Source of the DNA: Dehalobacterium sp040766325 | Lineage (GTDB): Bacteria; Bacillota; Dehalobacteriia; Dehalobacteriales; Dehalobacteriaceae | Direction of reading: 5' to 3' | Length of the DNA: 64,000 bases | Assembly: GCA_040766325.1 (NCBI GenBank) | Contig: JAXGQR010000001.1 | Span: forward strand, 328,353-392,352 | Shown: in pieces, positions 33,910-42,770 of the stretch | Layout: the number at the start of each line of letters is the position of its first letter | How positions within the stretch are numbered: position 1 is the stretch's first letter | Program-made: the position numbers and the translations under genes | The notes under the pieces: generated by a model | The model's database searches: none | The model's input: the letters and a program-made list of their open reading frames with translations, nothing else | Told to the model about the DNA's origin: nothing

Positions 33910-34791
33910 ATGAATTTTGGTTCAGTGATCACGGCCATGATTACCCCCTTTGATCAAAGTGGCAAGATTAATTTTACCAAAGCTCTAAAGTTTGCCCAAT
34001 ATTTATTAGAAAATGGTTCTGATTCACTGGTTATCTCGGGAACAACCGGCGAATCACCATCCTTGAGTTTTAATGAAAAGCTGGCGTTATTTACCTGTAT
34101 TAAAGAAGGAACCAATAGAAAAGGCGCTATTATTGCAGGCACAGGATCTAATGATACCCAAGAATCTATTCAATTATCTAGTGCTGCTGCTAAAGTAGGT
34201 GTAGACGGTTTATTGCTTGTGGTACCTTATTACAACAAACCTTCTCAGGAAGGTCTTTACCGGCACTTTAAAGCGATTGCAGAAAGTGTGAACATCCCTA
34301 TCATGCTTTATAACATTCCATCCAGAACTGGATGCAATTTACTCCCCAAAACTATACAAAGATTAGCTGAAATAGATAATATTGTTGCTATTAAGGAATC
34401 AACAGGAAATATGGAGCAGGTTGCAGAGCTAAGGAAATTAACAGGAGAAGATTTTTTAATATATTCCGGAGATGATTCGGCCACATTACCCATGCTTTCT
34501 CTTGGTGCCACAGGAGTTGTTAGTGTGGCAGCTCAATTGGTGGGGAAGTCAATTAATCAAATGATAGACTTATTTAAATCCGGCTATATAAGGGAAGCTC
34601 TAAAGATCCATTTGGAACTATTTGATTTGTTTAAAGGAATATTTATTACTACAAATCCTGTACCTATCAAAACAGCTTTAAATATGTTAGGTTGGGATGT
34701 CGGCGGATTTCGGTTGCCTTTAACAGAAACTACAGAAGAAAATCGCAGATTTATTCAACAACTTTTAAAAGAGAATAAATTATTGGAGTAA
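33910..34791 (+). CDS. dapA: 4-hydroxy-tetrahydrodipicolinate synthase
   Basis: A 293-residue class I aldolase-type enzyme condensing pyruvate with aspartate semialdehyde. Motifs: ITAMITPFD, VISGTTGESPSL near 40-50, YYNKPSQEGLYRHF with the catalytic tyrosine near 134, and the Schiff-base lysine in VAIKESTGN near 162. Start ATG 33910 follows GAGGTGA, 10 bases after dapG, so co-transcription is likely. Confidence 0.97.
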   Translation: MNFGSVITAMITPFDQSGKINFTKALKFAQYLLENGSDSLVISGTTGESPSLSFNEKLALFTCIKEGTNRKGAIIAGTGSNDTQESIQLSSAAAKVGVDGLLLVVPYYNKPSQEGLYRHFKAIAESVNIPIMLYNIPSRTGCNLLPKTIQRLAEIDNIVAIKESTGNMEQVAELRKLTGEDFLIYSGDDSATLPMLSLGATGVVSVAAQLVGKSINQMIDLFKSGYIREALKIHLELFDLFKGIFITTNPVPIKTALNMLGWDVGGFRLPLTETTEENRRFIQQLLKENKLLE

Positions 34792-34837
34792 ATACGTGGA
34801 TTCTTTTAACAAGAATGGCAATAATATATTATGTTTA

Positions 34838-35140
34838 TGTTATAATAGAACATGACCCATGAGCTTATAGTGTTGATTTGATAAGAAATGCCACAAATAC
34901 TATTGCTTTATTGCTAGGTGGCTTCATTTATACTAGTTTCCGGATAACGATTTCTAAGCATCATTGGGAATCAAGATTTCCTATCTGATGCTAAGAACCC
35001 TGTTATCCCAAGGTTTATAGATTCATTTTAATCCTATAACAGGAGAAAGTGAAATAACAATCTTAGGATAACAATATAAATGCAGCAGATGACCTGCAAG
35101 GTTTTCTGCTGCCAAAAATTTTTAATTTATATTAAAGGAG
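34838..35140 (+). promoter_or_regulatory. Extended -10 promoter and long structured leader of the RNase J gene
   Basis: An extended -10 (TGT-TATAAT, -10 at 34841-34846) begins a leader of about 295 nt. It can fold into four stems. First, AAATGCCAC with GTGGC...ATTT. Second, a ~68-nt arm 34942-35008 with paired ends GGATAAC/GTTATCC and inner pairs AAGCATC/GATGCT and GGGAAT/ATTTCC. Third, ATCCTA/TAGGAT. Fourth, GCAGCAGA/TCTGCTGC near 35082-35114 followed by AAAAATTTTT. No known riboswitch core is recognised. Attenuation or autocontrol is inference. There is no gene in the interval 34792-35148. Confidence 0.5.
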
Positions 35141-35148
35141 GTGAACAA

Positions 35149-36810
35149 ATGGTAGAAAAAAATGCAAAAATATCTGTGATACCCTTAGGCGGTCTTGGTG
35201 AAATTGGGAAAAATATGACAGTAATCAAATACGAAGAAAACATGATTGTAATTGATGCCGGTTTGATGTTTCCTGAAGATGAAATGTTAGGTGTGGATAT
35301 GGTTATTCCAGATTACACCTATTTACTGGAAAACAAAGAACAAATAAAAGCAATTATCCTAACCCATGGGCATGAAGATCACATTGGTGCACTACCATAT
35401 GTTTTAAAGGACCTAAATGTACCGGTTTACGGAACAAAGTTAACATTAGGTTTACTAGAAGGGAAGTTAAAGGAACACCACGTTACTGCATCTTTGAATG
35501 TGGTAAAACCAAGAGATGTTTTAAAAATCGAACCTTTTAAAATCGAGTTTATAAAGGTGAGCCACAGCATTGCCGATGCAGTGGCGGTAGCTGTGCATAC
35601 GCCCTTAGGCATCATTCTTAATACCGGAGACTTTAAAATTGATATGACACCGATTGACGGGGAGCCTGTGGATTTTCATAAATTCGCTGCTTTAGGGGAA
35701 CGTGGTGTACTTCTGATGATGTCCGACAGTACCAATGTGGAACGTCAGGGTTACACCCAATCAGAGCGATCTGTAGGTGAAACCTTTGATGAAACCTTCA
35801 GACAGGCGAAAGGAAGAATCATTCTTGCCTCTTTTGCCTCAAATGTTCATCGAGTTCAACAAGCCATCTGGGCGGCTGCCAAATATAATCGAAAAGTAGC
35901 AGTTATTGGCCGCAGCATGGTTAATGTGGTCAACATTGCCTCAGAACTGGGATATCTGAAAATACCTAAAAATACCTTGATTGAAATAGACGAAGTAGAT
36001 CAGGTACCAGGCAATCGTGTTGTGATTTTGACAACGGGAAGTCAAGGTGAGCCGATGTCAGGTTTGACCAGAATGGCAATGGGGGAACATCGGCAAATTC
36101 AAATCATGTCGGGAGATACCATTATCATTTCCGCAGTGCCTATTCCCGGCAATGAAAAGTCGGTTGCTCGTTCCATCGATCACTTGTTTAAATTGGGAGC
36201 TGATGTTATTTATGAATCGGTGGCAGGCATTCATGTATCAGGACATGCCAGCCAGCAAGAGCTTAAACTTATGATTAATATCGTGAAACCCAAGTTTTTT
36301 ATGCCGATTCATGGTGAGTATCGCATGCTTTATAAACATGCTAGATTAGCTGAACAGATGGGTATTCCTGCAGAAAATATTTTTATCGGTGAAAACGGAC
36401 AAGTTATTGATTTTACTAAGAAAAAGGGCCAACTTGCCGGTAGAGTTCCGGCAGGCAGAGTTTTAGTGGATGGACTTGGTGTAGGAGATGTCGGAAATGT
36501 GGTTCTTAGAGATCGCAAACAATTATCTCAAGATGGGATTGTGATCGTTGCATTTACAGTGGACAAGGCGTCTGGTACTATTGTTGCCGGGCCTGATCTT
36601 GTGTCCCGAGGCTTTGTTTATGTTAAAGAATCGGAAGAACTGATGGAAGATGCCAGGAAAAAAATCGTCCAGGTTTTGGAAAAAATTGACTATGAAAAAA
36701 ATAAAGATTGGTCGAATCCAAAATCTACTATACGGGATACCTTAGGAAAGTATCTGTACGAAAGAACAAAACGGAAACCGATGATCATTCCCATTATTAG
36801 TGAAATATAG
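35149..36810 (+). CDS. rnj: Ribonuclease J
   Basis: A 553-residue metallo-beta-lactamase/beta-CASP RNase with 5'-3' exonuclease and endonuclease activity in the family. Zinc motif HGHEDHIGALPYV lies near residue 75, with later ligands in KVSHSIADAVAVAVHTPLG and the beta-CASP SGHASQQEL and FMPIHGEYRML motifs. The C-terminal domain is complete. Start ATG 35149 follows AAAGGAGG; an upstream in-frame ATG at 35080 lies in the leader hairpin. Position between dapA and tepA matches the B. subtilis RNase J2 gene, but paralog assignment (J1 or J2) is not possible here. Confidence 0.96.
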   Translation: MVEKNAKISVIPLGGLGEIGKNMTVIKYEENMIVIDAGLMFPEDEMLGVDMVIPDYTYLLENKEQIKAIILTHGHEDHIGALPYVLKDLNVPVYGTKLTLGLLEGKLKEHHVTASLNVVKPRDVLKIEPFKIEFIKVSHSIADAVAVAVHTPLGIILNTGDFKIDMTPIDGEPVDFHKFAALGERGVLLMMSDSTNVERQGYTQSERSVGETFDETFRQAKGRIILASFASNVHRVQQAIWAAAKYNRKVAVIGRSMVNVVNIASELGYLKIPKNTLIEIDEVDQVPGNRVVILTTGSQGEPMSGLTRMAMGEHRQIQIMSGDTIIISAVPIPGNEKSVARSIDHLFKLGADVIYESVAGIHVSGHASQQELKLMINIVKPKFFMPIHGEYRMLYKHARLAEQMGIPAENIFIGENGQVIDFTKKKGQLAGRVPAGRVLVDGLGVGDVGNVVLRDRKQLSQDGIVIVAFTVDKASGTIVAGPDLVSRGFVYVKESEELMEDARKKIVQVLEKIDYEKNKDWSNPKSTIRDTLGKYLYERTKRKPMIIPIISEI

Positions 36811-36821
36811 TAAATCTAACC

Positions 36822-36858
36822 AATAATACACAGTGTAAAAACACTGTGTATTATTTTT
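36822..36858 (+). terminator. Strong intrinsic terminator after the RNase J gene
   Basis: A perfect 14-bp stem AATAATACACAGTG/CACTGTGTATTATT with a 6-nt loop. A T run follows; an A-rich side opposite suggests partial function in both directions. Confidence 0.85.
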
Positions 36859-36908
36859 GTCATTCTTCTCATACTAGATATAAAACATGAAAAGGAGTGA
36901 GGTAATTA

Positions 36909-37617
36909 ATGGAAGATGCTACGCCGGAACCTCAAGAGAGAGAGCAAACACCGGAAAAAACAGATCTGATCATGGAACTGGGACAAACGCAATTGCCAAT
37001 ATCAAAGAGCAATGTACATGTAATTACGATAGTCGGTCAAGTAGAAGGTCATTTAGTTATGCCTCCACAGAATAAAACAACAAAATATGAACATATTATT
37101 CCCCAACTGGTGGCTGTGGAACAAAATAAGGAAATTGAAGGACTCTTGATTATATTAAATACAGTTGGTGGTGACGTTGAAGCGGGTTTGGCCATTGCGG
37201 AAATGATCAGAAGCTTATCTAAACCTACTGTCTCCTTAGTTTTAGGTGGAGGGCATAGCATAGGCGTTCCCATTGCAGTATCGGCAGACTATTCCTTTAT
37301 TGCCCATTCCGCAACGATGACTATTCATCCAATTCGTTTAACGGGGTTGGTGATTGGTGTACAGCAAAGCTTTGACTATTTGGAGAAAATGCAGGATCGC
37401 GTGATAAATTTTATCACGGCAAATTCCAGGATGGACGAAGGTACATTCAGAAAACTTATGACTACAACAGGTGAATTGGCAAGAGATGTTGGTACCATTA
37501 TTAGGCAAAGAAGCGGTAAAGTTTGGTCTAATCGATGTAAGTTATGGAGTGGGAGAAGCGATAAAAATGAATAACTTGATCAAAGAAAATATAAATCATA
37601 TTGGGGCATTAAATTGA
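36909..37617 (+). pseudogene. tepA: Translocation-enhancing (ClpP-like) protease TepA, frameshifted near its C-terminus
   Basis: The main frame reads to a stop at 37574. It holds the ClpP-like fold: VGGDVEAGLAIAEMIRS, the nucleophile region GGGHSIGVPIAVSADYS with Ser, and MTIHPIRLTG with His. After GTII near 37503 the frame becomes foreign (RQRSGKVWSNR). Normal TepA text, GKEAVKFGLIDVSYGVGEAIK, is found in the +1 frame and ends at 37617. One extra base, or two missing bases, near 37503 explains it. The true end (TGA at 37615-37617) overlaps the ATG of ylzJ as TGATG, which supports the long form. Start ATG 36909 follows AAGGAG. In B. subtilis TepA helps protein export and degradation; essentiality is not expected. 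Confidence 0.85.
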
Positions 37618-37811
37618 TGTGGACCATAATGCCGGAACAGATAATATTAGAAGGTTATGATCAGAAACGGGAGTACCTTGTGAAAAATTACATGGGACGG
37701 GATTTTATTGTCGAGTCTGGTGCAAAAGGTGAGGGTATGATTGTCCAATTGTTGAGCACAAATCCGGATGATTTTCTTAAACCATCTTTTGAGCCGGGGA
37801 AAAAGATTTAA
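37617..37811 (+). CDS. ylzJ: YlzJ-like protein
   Basis: A 64-residue protein starting MWTIMPEQIILEGYDQ, the family pattern of YlzJ from spore formers. Its ATG overlaps the restored tepA stop. The role is unknown. Location between tepA and the ftsK/spoIIIE gene is the same as in B. subtilis. Confidence 0.85.
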   Translation: MWTIMPEQIILEGYDQKREYLVKNYMGRDFIVESGAKGEGMIVQLLSTNPDDFLKPSFEPGKKI

Positions 37812-37852
37812 TCATTTATTAAGTCTAACCATTTAAATTCGAATTCTTATAG

Positions 37853-37896
37853 AACTTTCTTAGGGTGGATAATTCTGCTTTTAAGAAAGTTTTTTA
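37853..37896 (+). terminator. Intrinsic terminator after ylzJ
   Basis: AACTTTCTT pairs with AAGAAAGTT across a 21-nt loop, ending in a T run. Confidence 0.75.
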
Positions 37897-38087
37897 TCTA
37901 ACTTGGGCTAAGAATCATATACAGAGCAACATTTTTCAAAGGTATCTCATTATTTTATAGCGGAATATAGAAAAGAAAAGTAACTCATGATATAATTATT
38001 TTAAGATTTAACTTTTAGATTATCCGGTGTTAAATTTTGTATCATTTTTGCAGTAAAAGAATAAAAGTAGTTCCTTGCATATTTTTT

Positions 38088-38113
38088 AAAGCGCAACAAA
38101 AATGTTGCGCTTT
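38088..38113 (+). other. Strong hairpin upstream of ftsK/spoIIIE
   Basis: AAAGCGCAACA pairs with TGTTGCGCTTT around AAAA. Followed by CTTCAAGG, not a T run, so it is probably a leader hairpin. Confidence 0.55.
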
Positions 38114-38161
38114 CTTCAAGGATATGATCAAAAATTTTTTTTGACGAGATTTTGAGGTGGA

Positions 38162-40456
38162 ATGATGGCAAAATTAAAACCTAAACAAAAAAATAAAACA
38201 AATTCATCGTTGCTAAAAGAAGATACGAGGCATGAGATTTTGGGAATTTCACTAATCGCCTTAGGTATCTTACTTTTAATCAGTTTTTATTTAGTACCAA
38301 TTAATAATATTGGCGATCCCAAGCAAATGGGTACTATTGGAATTTTTGCGGTTAAAGTGCTCGCTGGAATATTTGGTATGGGCAGATATTTAGTCGCCGT
38401 GTTGATGGTTGTTTTTGGAGTATTATTATTTAAAAAACAATCTAACAGTTTTATCATGCAAAAGTTAGGGGGTATGGCCCTTCTTTTCCTTAGTCTTGTA
38501 ACCTTTTTACACCTTTATATTGATGCCGAAACCTTTAAAGCATATGTTATGACCGGACTTCGGGGAGAAGGAGGCGGACTAATTGGAGCCGTTCTTAGCT
38601 ATCTTATGCAAAAGGGCTTTGGTACCATAGGCACTAAAATCATTTTAGCTGCCTTAGCCATAGTGAGCATTATTCTGATTACGGAGATTTCAATTTTTAC
38701 TACTATGCAACGGCTCGCTCTAATAATAAAAAATATCTTAGGAAAGTTTAAGCTTACAATTACTAATTTTATTTATGAAGATGAGAAAGAAGAGAAAAAC
38801 AAACCAAAAAAACCGCTTTTTAAAAAAAAATCCCTTCAAGAACCAGATGAACTGCCGATTATTATTGACCATGGATTTGATTCTCCGGTTACTCAGGAAC
38901 CATGGATAGATAATGATCAAGATGAAATTTCCGTACCGGAACCATTAGAGTTTATACCTAAAGCTAAAGATAAAGCAGGAAGCGTGGGAGAAGATAAGGC
39001 CTTTCAGCCTACGAATCATAAAATAACTGAAGATGGCTCTTATCGCTTGCCCTCAATGGATATCTTGCAAAGTGCCGTTAAAATAAAAAGTCCCAGAATG
39101 AATAAAGAAATCACTGATAATATTCGGGTCTTGGAAGACACTTTGGACAGTTTTGGTGTTAAGGTAAAGGTGAATCAAGTAAGTTGTGGCCCAGCTATCA
39201 CCAGGTTTGAAATGCAGCCTTGTCCAGGGGTAAAAGTCAGTAAAATTGTTAATTTAGCAGATGACATTGCTTTAAATTTAGCTGCTCCTGCGGTGAGAAT
39301 TGAAGCGCCGATACCGGGAAAATCCGTCATTGGGATTGAGGTGCCTAAGAAAGAAATCTCTCCAGTAACTTTCAGGGAAGTACTGGAATCACCCCAATTT
39401 TTACAAGCTTCCTCTAATCTTACAGTTGCTTTGGGTAAGGATATCAGTGGGAATGGGGTTGTGGCCGATTTGTCCTCCATGCCTCACTTGCTCATTGCAG
39501 GGTCCACCGGTTCTGGTAAAAGTGTTTGTATGAATTCTCTGATTTGCAGCATTTTATATAAGGCTAAGCCTTCTGAAGTTAAATTCTTGATGATTGATCC
39601 CAAAATGGTTGAATTAGCAAACTACAATGGGTTACCTCATTTAATATCGCCTGTGGTTATTGACCCCAAAAAAGCGGCCGGCGCTTTAAAATGGATTGTA
39701 CATGAAATGGAAAACAGATATAGTATCTTTGCTTCAACCGGGGTCAAGGATTTACAACGTTTTAATGATTTAAAAAAGGGAACCGGGGAAGAATTACCCC
39801 AAATGGTAGTCTTAATCGATGAATTGGCAGATCTGATGATGGTGGCACCTAATGATGTAGAAGATGCTATATGCAGGTTAGCACAAATGGCGCGGGCAGC
39901 CGGCATTCATCTCGTGATCGCAACCCAAAGACCTTCCGTTGATGTCATTACAGGTTTAATTAAAGCCAATATTCCATCTCGTATTGCTTTTGCAGTTTCT
40001 TCTCAAATTGATTCACGCACGATATTGGATATGGCAGGTGCGGAAAAATTGCTGGGTCGGGGGGACATGCTTTTTTATCCTGTGGGAGCAGCCAAGCCCA
40101 TCCGTGTACAGGGAGTTTATGTGTCCGAAGAAGAAATTAGCTCCATTGTTTCTCATTGCAGCCATCAGGCAAAACCGGAATATTTGGATGAAATATTTCA
40201 ACATGAGGTTGTTCATGAGGAAGAGCGTGGGGAGACAGATGAGCTTTTTGAAGATGCAGCGAAATTAATCCTTACCACCGGTCAGGCATCTGTTTCCATG
40301 ATTCAACGCAGGCTGCGCGTGGGTTATACAAGAGCAGCCAGATTAATGGATTTGTTGGAAAGCAAGGGTATTGTCGGCGGCTATGAAGGGTCAAAACCAA
40401 GAAATATTCTCATAACCATGGAACAATTTGAACGAATAAAGGAAAATGATTTCTAA
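38162..40456 (+). CDS. ftsK: DNA translocase FtsK/SpoIIIE
   Basis: A 764-residue ATPase. Four membrane segments lie within the first ~180 residues, followed by a charged linker to about 300. The motor domain has the Walker A motif AGSTGSGKSVCMN (~443-455), Walker B VVLIDELADLMM and ATQRPSVDVITG. A C-terminal gamma winged helix recognises chromosome-orienting sequences (SMIQRRLRVGYTRAARLMD). The length is like SpoIIIE (787 in B. subtilis), which packs the chromosome into the forespore. Place after tepA/ylzJ supports SpoIIIE; the family also serves in vegetative segregation. Confidence 0.95.
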   Translation: MMAKLKPKQKNKTNSSLLKEDTRHEILGISLIALGILLLISFYLVPINNIGDPKQMGTIGIFAVKVLAGIFGMGRYLVAVLMVVFGVLLFKKQSNSFIMQKLGGMALLFLSLVTFLHLYIDAETFKAYVMTGLRGEGGGLIGAVLSYLMQKGFGTIGTKIILAALAIVSIILITEISIFTTMQRLALIIKNILGKFKLTITNFIYEDEKEEKNKPKKPLFKKKSLQEPDELPIIIDHGFDSPVTQEPWIDNDQDEISVPEPLEFIPKAKDKAGSVGEDKAFQPTNHKITEDGSYRLPSMDILQSAVKIKSPRMNKEITDNIRVLEDTLDSFGVKVKVNQVSCGPAITRFEMQPCPGVKVSKIVNLADDIALNLAAPAVRIEAPIPGKSVIGIEVPKKEISPVTFREVLESPQFLQASSNLTVALGKDISGNGVVADLSSMPHLLIAGSTGSGKSVCMNSLICSILYKAKPSEVKFLMIDPKMVELANYNGLPHLISPVVIDPKKAAGALKWIVHEMENRYSIFASTGVKDLQRFNDLKKGTGEELPQMVVLIDELADLMMVAPNDVEDAICRLAQMARAAGIHLVIATQRPSVDVITGLIKANIPSRIAFAVSSQIDSRTILDMAGAEKLLGRGDMLFYPVGAAKPIRVQGVYVSEEEISSIVSHCSHQAKPEYLDEIFQHEVVHEEERGETDELFEDAAKLILTTGQASVSMIQRRLRVGYTRAARLMDLLESKGIVGGYEGSKPRNILITMEQFERIKENDF

Positions 40457-40616
40457 GGGCCTAGTGATCCTGGCTTGTATCAAAATTTGATCTTTGATAT
40501 ACTATTTCTGTTGATTACCTAAATCTTTAATTAATGATAAGTATAACTCATTGGGATGATCCTTAAAATATGACTACAAAGCTCTCCATCCGGAACCTGG
40601 AAATGAGGTGATCTTT

Positions 40617-41423
40617 ATGGATGACATTGGAGAAATATTACATACTACGCGTGAAGCTAAAAACATTACTCTCCGTGAAGTAGAAAATTGCACAAAAATT
40701 AGAATGAAATATTTAATTGCCTTGGAAGCGAATGACTTTGATGCTCTCCCAGGCAGGGCTTATCTTTTTGGATTTCTAAGGACATATGCACGGTTTTTAG
40801 GCTTGAATGATGAAGAATTAGTCCATAGCTTAAAAAATAATTTACCAAAAGAAGTACAACATGAAGAAAGAAAAAGAAGTATTAGGCGGAAAAAAATAAA
40901 GGTTCGCCCCAAAAAACGTAAATTTTTAGCCATTATAGGTATTCTTTTTGCTGTTCTTATTGTAGCCAAGATCGGCATGGCCTTTTGGGGGGACCGTAAT
41001 TCAGACGATCCTAATAGTGCGATTAATGAAAGCCAGACTGCCTCGGAAACAACAGATGATTTAAAATCTCCTGAGGAGCAAAATAATCAGGGGAAATTAG
41101 GTGGAGTTCCTGATGCTTCTAACCCGGAAGGAACATCCGACAACAATAAAACAGATTCCGAAGCAGATATTAATGGCGTTTCTGTCACTGTGATTATTAA
41201 GGAAGACAGCTGTTGGATTGGGGTTACCGTTGACGATAAGAAAGACTTTCAAGGTACTTTAACAGCAGGTGAAAATCGCACATTTGTTGGTCAAGAAAAA
41301 ATTGTTATTAAATATGGTAATGCCGGTGTGGTTGAAGTAATTACTAATGGAGATCGTACCTATCCGGTGGGATCAAAAAACCAAGTGGTAACTAAAGAGT
41401 ATTTGGCGAATAATGAAATATGA
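40617..41423 (+). CDS. rodZ: RodZ-like membrane-anchored helix-turn-helix protein
   Basis: A 268-residue protein. An N-terminal HTH of the RodZ type (IGEILHTTREAKNITLREVE ... TKIRMKYLIALEANDFDALPGRAYLFGFLRTYA) is followed by a basic juxtamembrane stretch and one membrane segment near 105-123. An Asn/Ser-rich linker leads to an extracytoplasmic DUF4115 beta domain (VTVIIKEDSCWIGVTVDD). In the family RodZ links MreB to the membrane for cell shape. Start ATG 40617 is chosen with GAGGTG upstream; a GTG at 40608 lies in that site. Confidence 0.88.
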   Translation: MDDIGEILHTTREAKNITLREVENCTKIRMKYLIALEANDFDALPGRAYLFGFLRTYARFLGLNDEELVHSLKNNLPKEVQHEERKRSIRRKKIKVRPKKRKFLAIIGILFAVLIVAKIGMAFWGDRNSDDPNSAINESQTASETTDDLKSPEEQNNQGKLGGVPDASNPEGTSDNNKTDSEADINGVSVTVIIKEDSCWIGVTVDDKKDFQGTLTAGENRTFVGQEKIVIKYGNAGVVEVITNGDRTYPVGSKNQVVTKEYLANNEI

Positions 41424-41447
41424 TCATATTGGAAATGAGGTTTAAGA

Positions 41448-42770
41448 TTGGATCTTTATGTTGCATTAACCAGTTTGGGTTGTTCGAAAAATCTTGTAGA
41501 TAGCGAAATTATGTTGGGAATACTGCGTGATGAAAAATTTATGATCACGCAAGATTTTCCCCAAGCTCATATTATTGTTGTCAATACCTGTGGTTTTATT
41601 CTACCGGCTAAAAAAGAATCCATTGAAACCATTCTAGAAATGGCCTCTTATAAAAAAAAGGGGCGTTGTCGATTACTCATTGTTACAGGTTGTTTAGCTG
41701 AAAAGTATCGGGAAGAGCTGCTGAAAGAAATTCCAGAAATTGATGGTATTTTGGGTACTTCCGATTTCTCCCGCATTGGAGATTTAATTCATGAAAAACT
41801 TTTCGGTACGATTCATGAGCATTCTAGAAAAACACCATCTCCATATTTTGATCGTTATCTTACAACTCCAAAGCATATGGCCTATGTAAAAATTGCTGAA
41901 GGTTGTAATAATCATTGCACATATTGTGTGATTCCTCAATTACGCGGCCCTTACCAAAGTAGACCGATGGAAGAGATCCTTTCTGAAGTACGGAATCTTA
42001 TCGCTCAGGGAGTTAAGGAAATTAATCTTATTGCTCAGGATACTACTTATTACGGACTAGACTTATATAAAAAAGCTATGCTTCCTGAACTATTGAAAAT
42101 GCTTGCACAGGAGAAAATTCACTGGATTCGGGTTTTTTATTGTTACCCGGAACGAATCACCGATGAACTGCTCCAAGTCATAGCTAAGAATAAAAATATC
42201 TGTCGTTATCTTGATATACCTCTTCAACATGTTGACCGAAATATGCTCAAAAGAATGGGCCGTAAGGGATCAAGGGAATCTTTGGAAAAACTCATTCTTC
42301 GCATTCGAGAATTTTTACCGGATATTGCATTGAGGACTACTTTTATGGTTGGTTTTCCCGGGGAGACTGAGGAACAATTTCAAGATTTATTGGATTTTAT
42401 TGAAAAATGTCGATTTGACTGGTTGGGAGCATTTACCTATTCCCAGGAGGAAGATACCGCTGCCTCTTTATTTCAGGACCAGATTGCCGAGGAAATCAAA
42501 GAAGAACGATACCATCGCTTGATGGCATTACAAAGCCGAATCTCCCAAGAAAACCAAAAGAAATGGGTGGGAAAAACTATTTCTGTCATAATTGAAGGAA
42601 AAATGTCTGATAACCCCGAATATTATTACGGAAGGACCCAGTATCAGGCACCTGACGTTGACGGAATGGTTTTAATTAATAGGGATACGTTGCCTGTGGG
42701 TGAATTCAAACAAGTTTTGGTGACTGATTCTGATATTTATGATTTAATAGGAGAGATAATCGAATCATGA
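41448..42770 (+). CDS. rimO: Ribosomal protein S12 methylthiotransferase RimO
   Basis: A 440-residue radical-SAM methylthiotransferase. The N-terminal UPF0004 domain has LTSLGCSKNLVDSE with Cys, plus the later Cys in VVNTCGFI and VTGCLAE. The radical-SAM cluster is in IAEGCNNHCTYCVIPQLRGP (CxxxCxxC), followed by a C-terminal TRAM domain. It modifies Asp of S12. The SLGCSKN signature separates it from MiaB, which is also present at 60 kb. Start TTG 41448 after GAAATGAGG. Overlaps pgsA by four bases. Confidence 0.95.
   Translation: MDLYVALTSLGCSKNLVDSEIMLGILRDEKFMITQDFPQAHIIVVNTCGFILPAKKESIETILEMASYKKKGRCRLLIVTGCLAEKYREELLKEIPEIDGILGTSDFSRIGDLIHEKLFGTIHEHSRKTPSPYFDRYLTTPKHMAYVKIAEGCNNHCTYCVIPQLRGPYQSRPMEEILSEVRNLIAQGVKEINLIAQDTTYYGLDLYKKAMLPELLKMLAQEKIHWIRVFYCYPERITDELLQVIAKNKNICRYLDIPLQHVDRNMLKRMGRKGSRESLEKLILRIREFLPDIALRTTFMVGFPGETEEQFQDLLDFIEKCRFDWLGAFTYSQEEDTAASLFQDQIAEEIKEERYHRLMALQSRISQENQKKWVGKTISVIIEGKMSDNPEYYYGRTQYQAPDVDGMVLINRDTLPVGEFKQVLVTDSDIYDLIGEIIES

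Larger units (their letters stand above)
37812..38161 (+). other. Intergenic region ylzJ-ftsK
   Basis: No gene. It holds the ylzJ terminator (37853-37896), an extended -10 element TGA-TATAAT (37988-37996) as a possible ftsK promoter, and a strong hairpin at 38088-38113. Confidence 0.55.
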
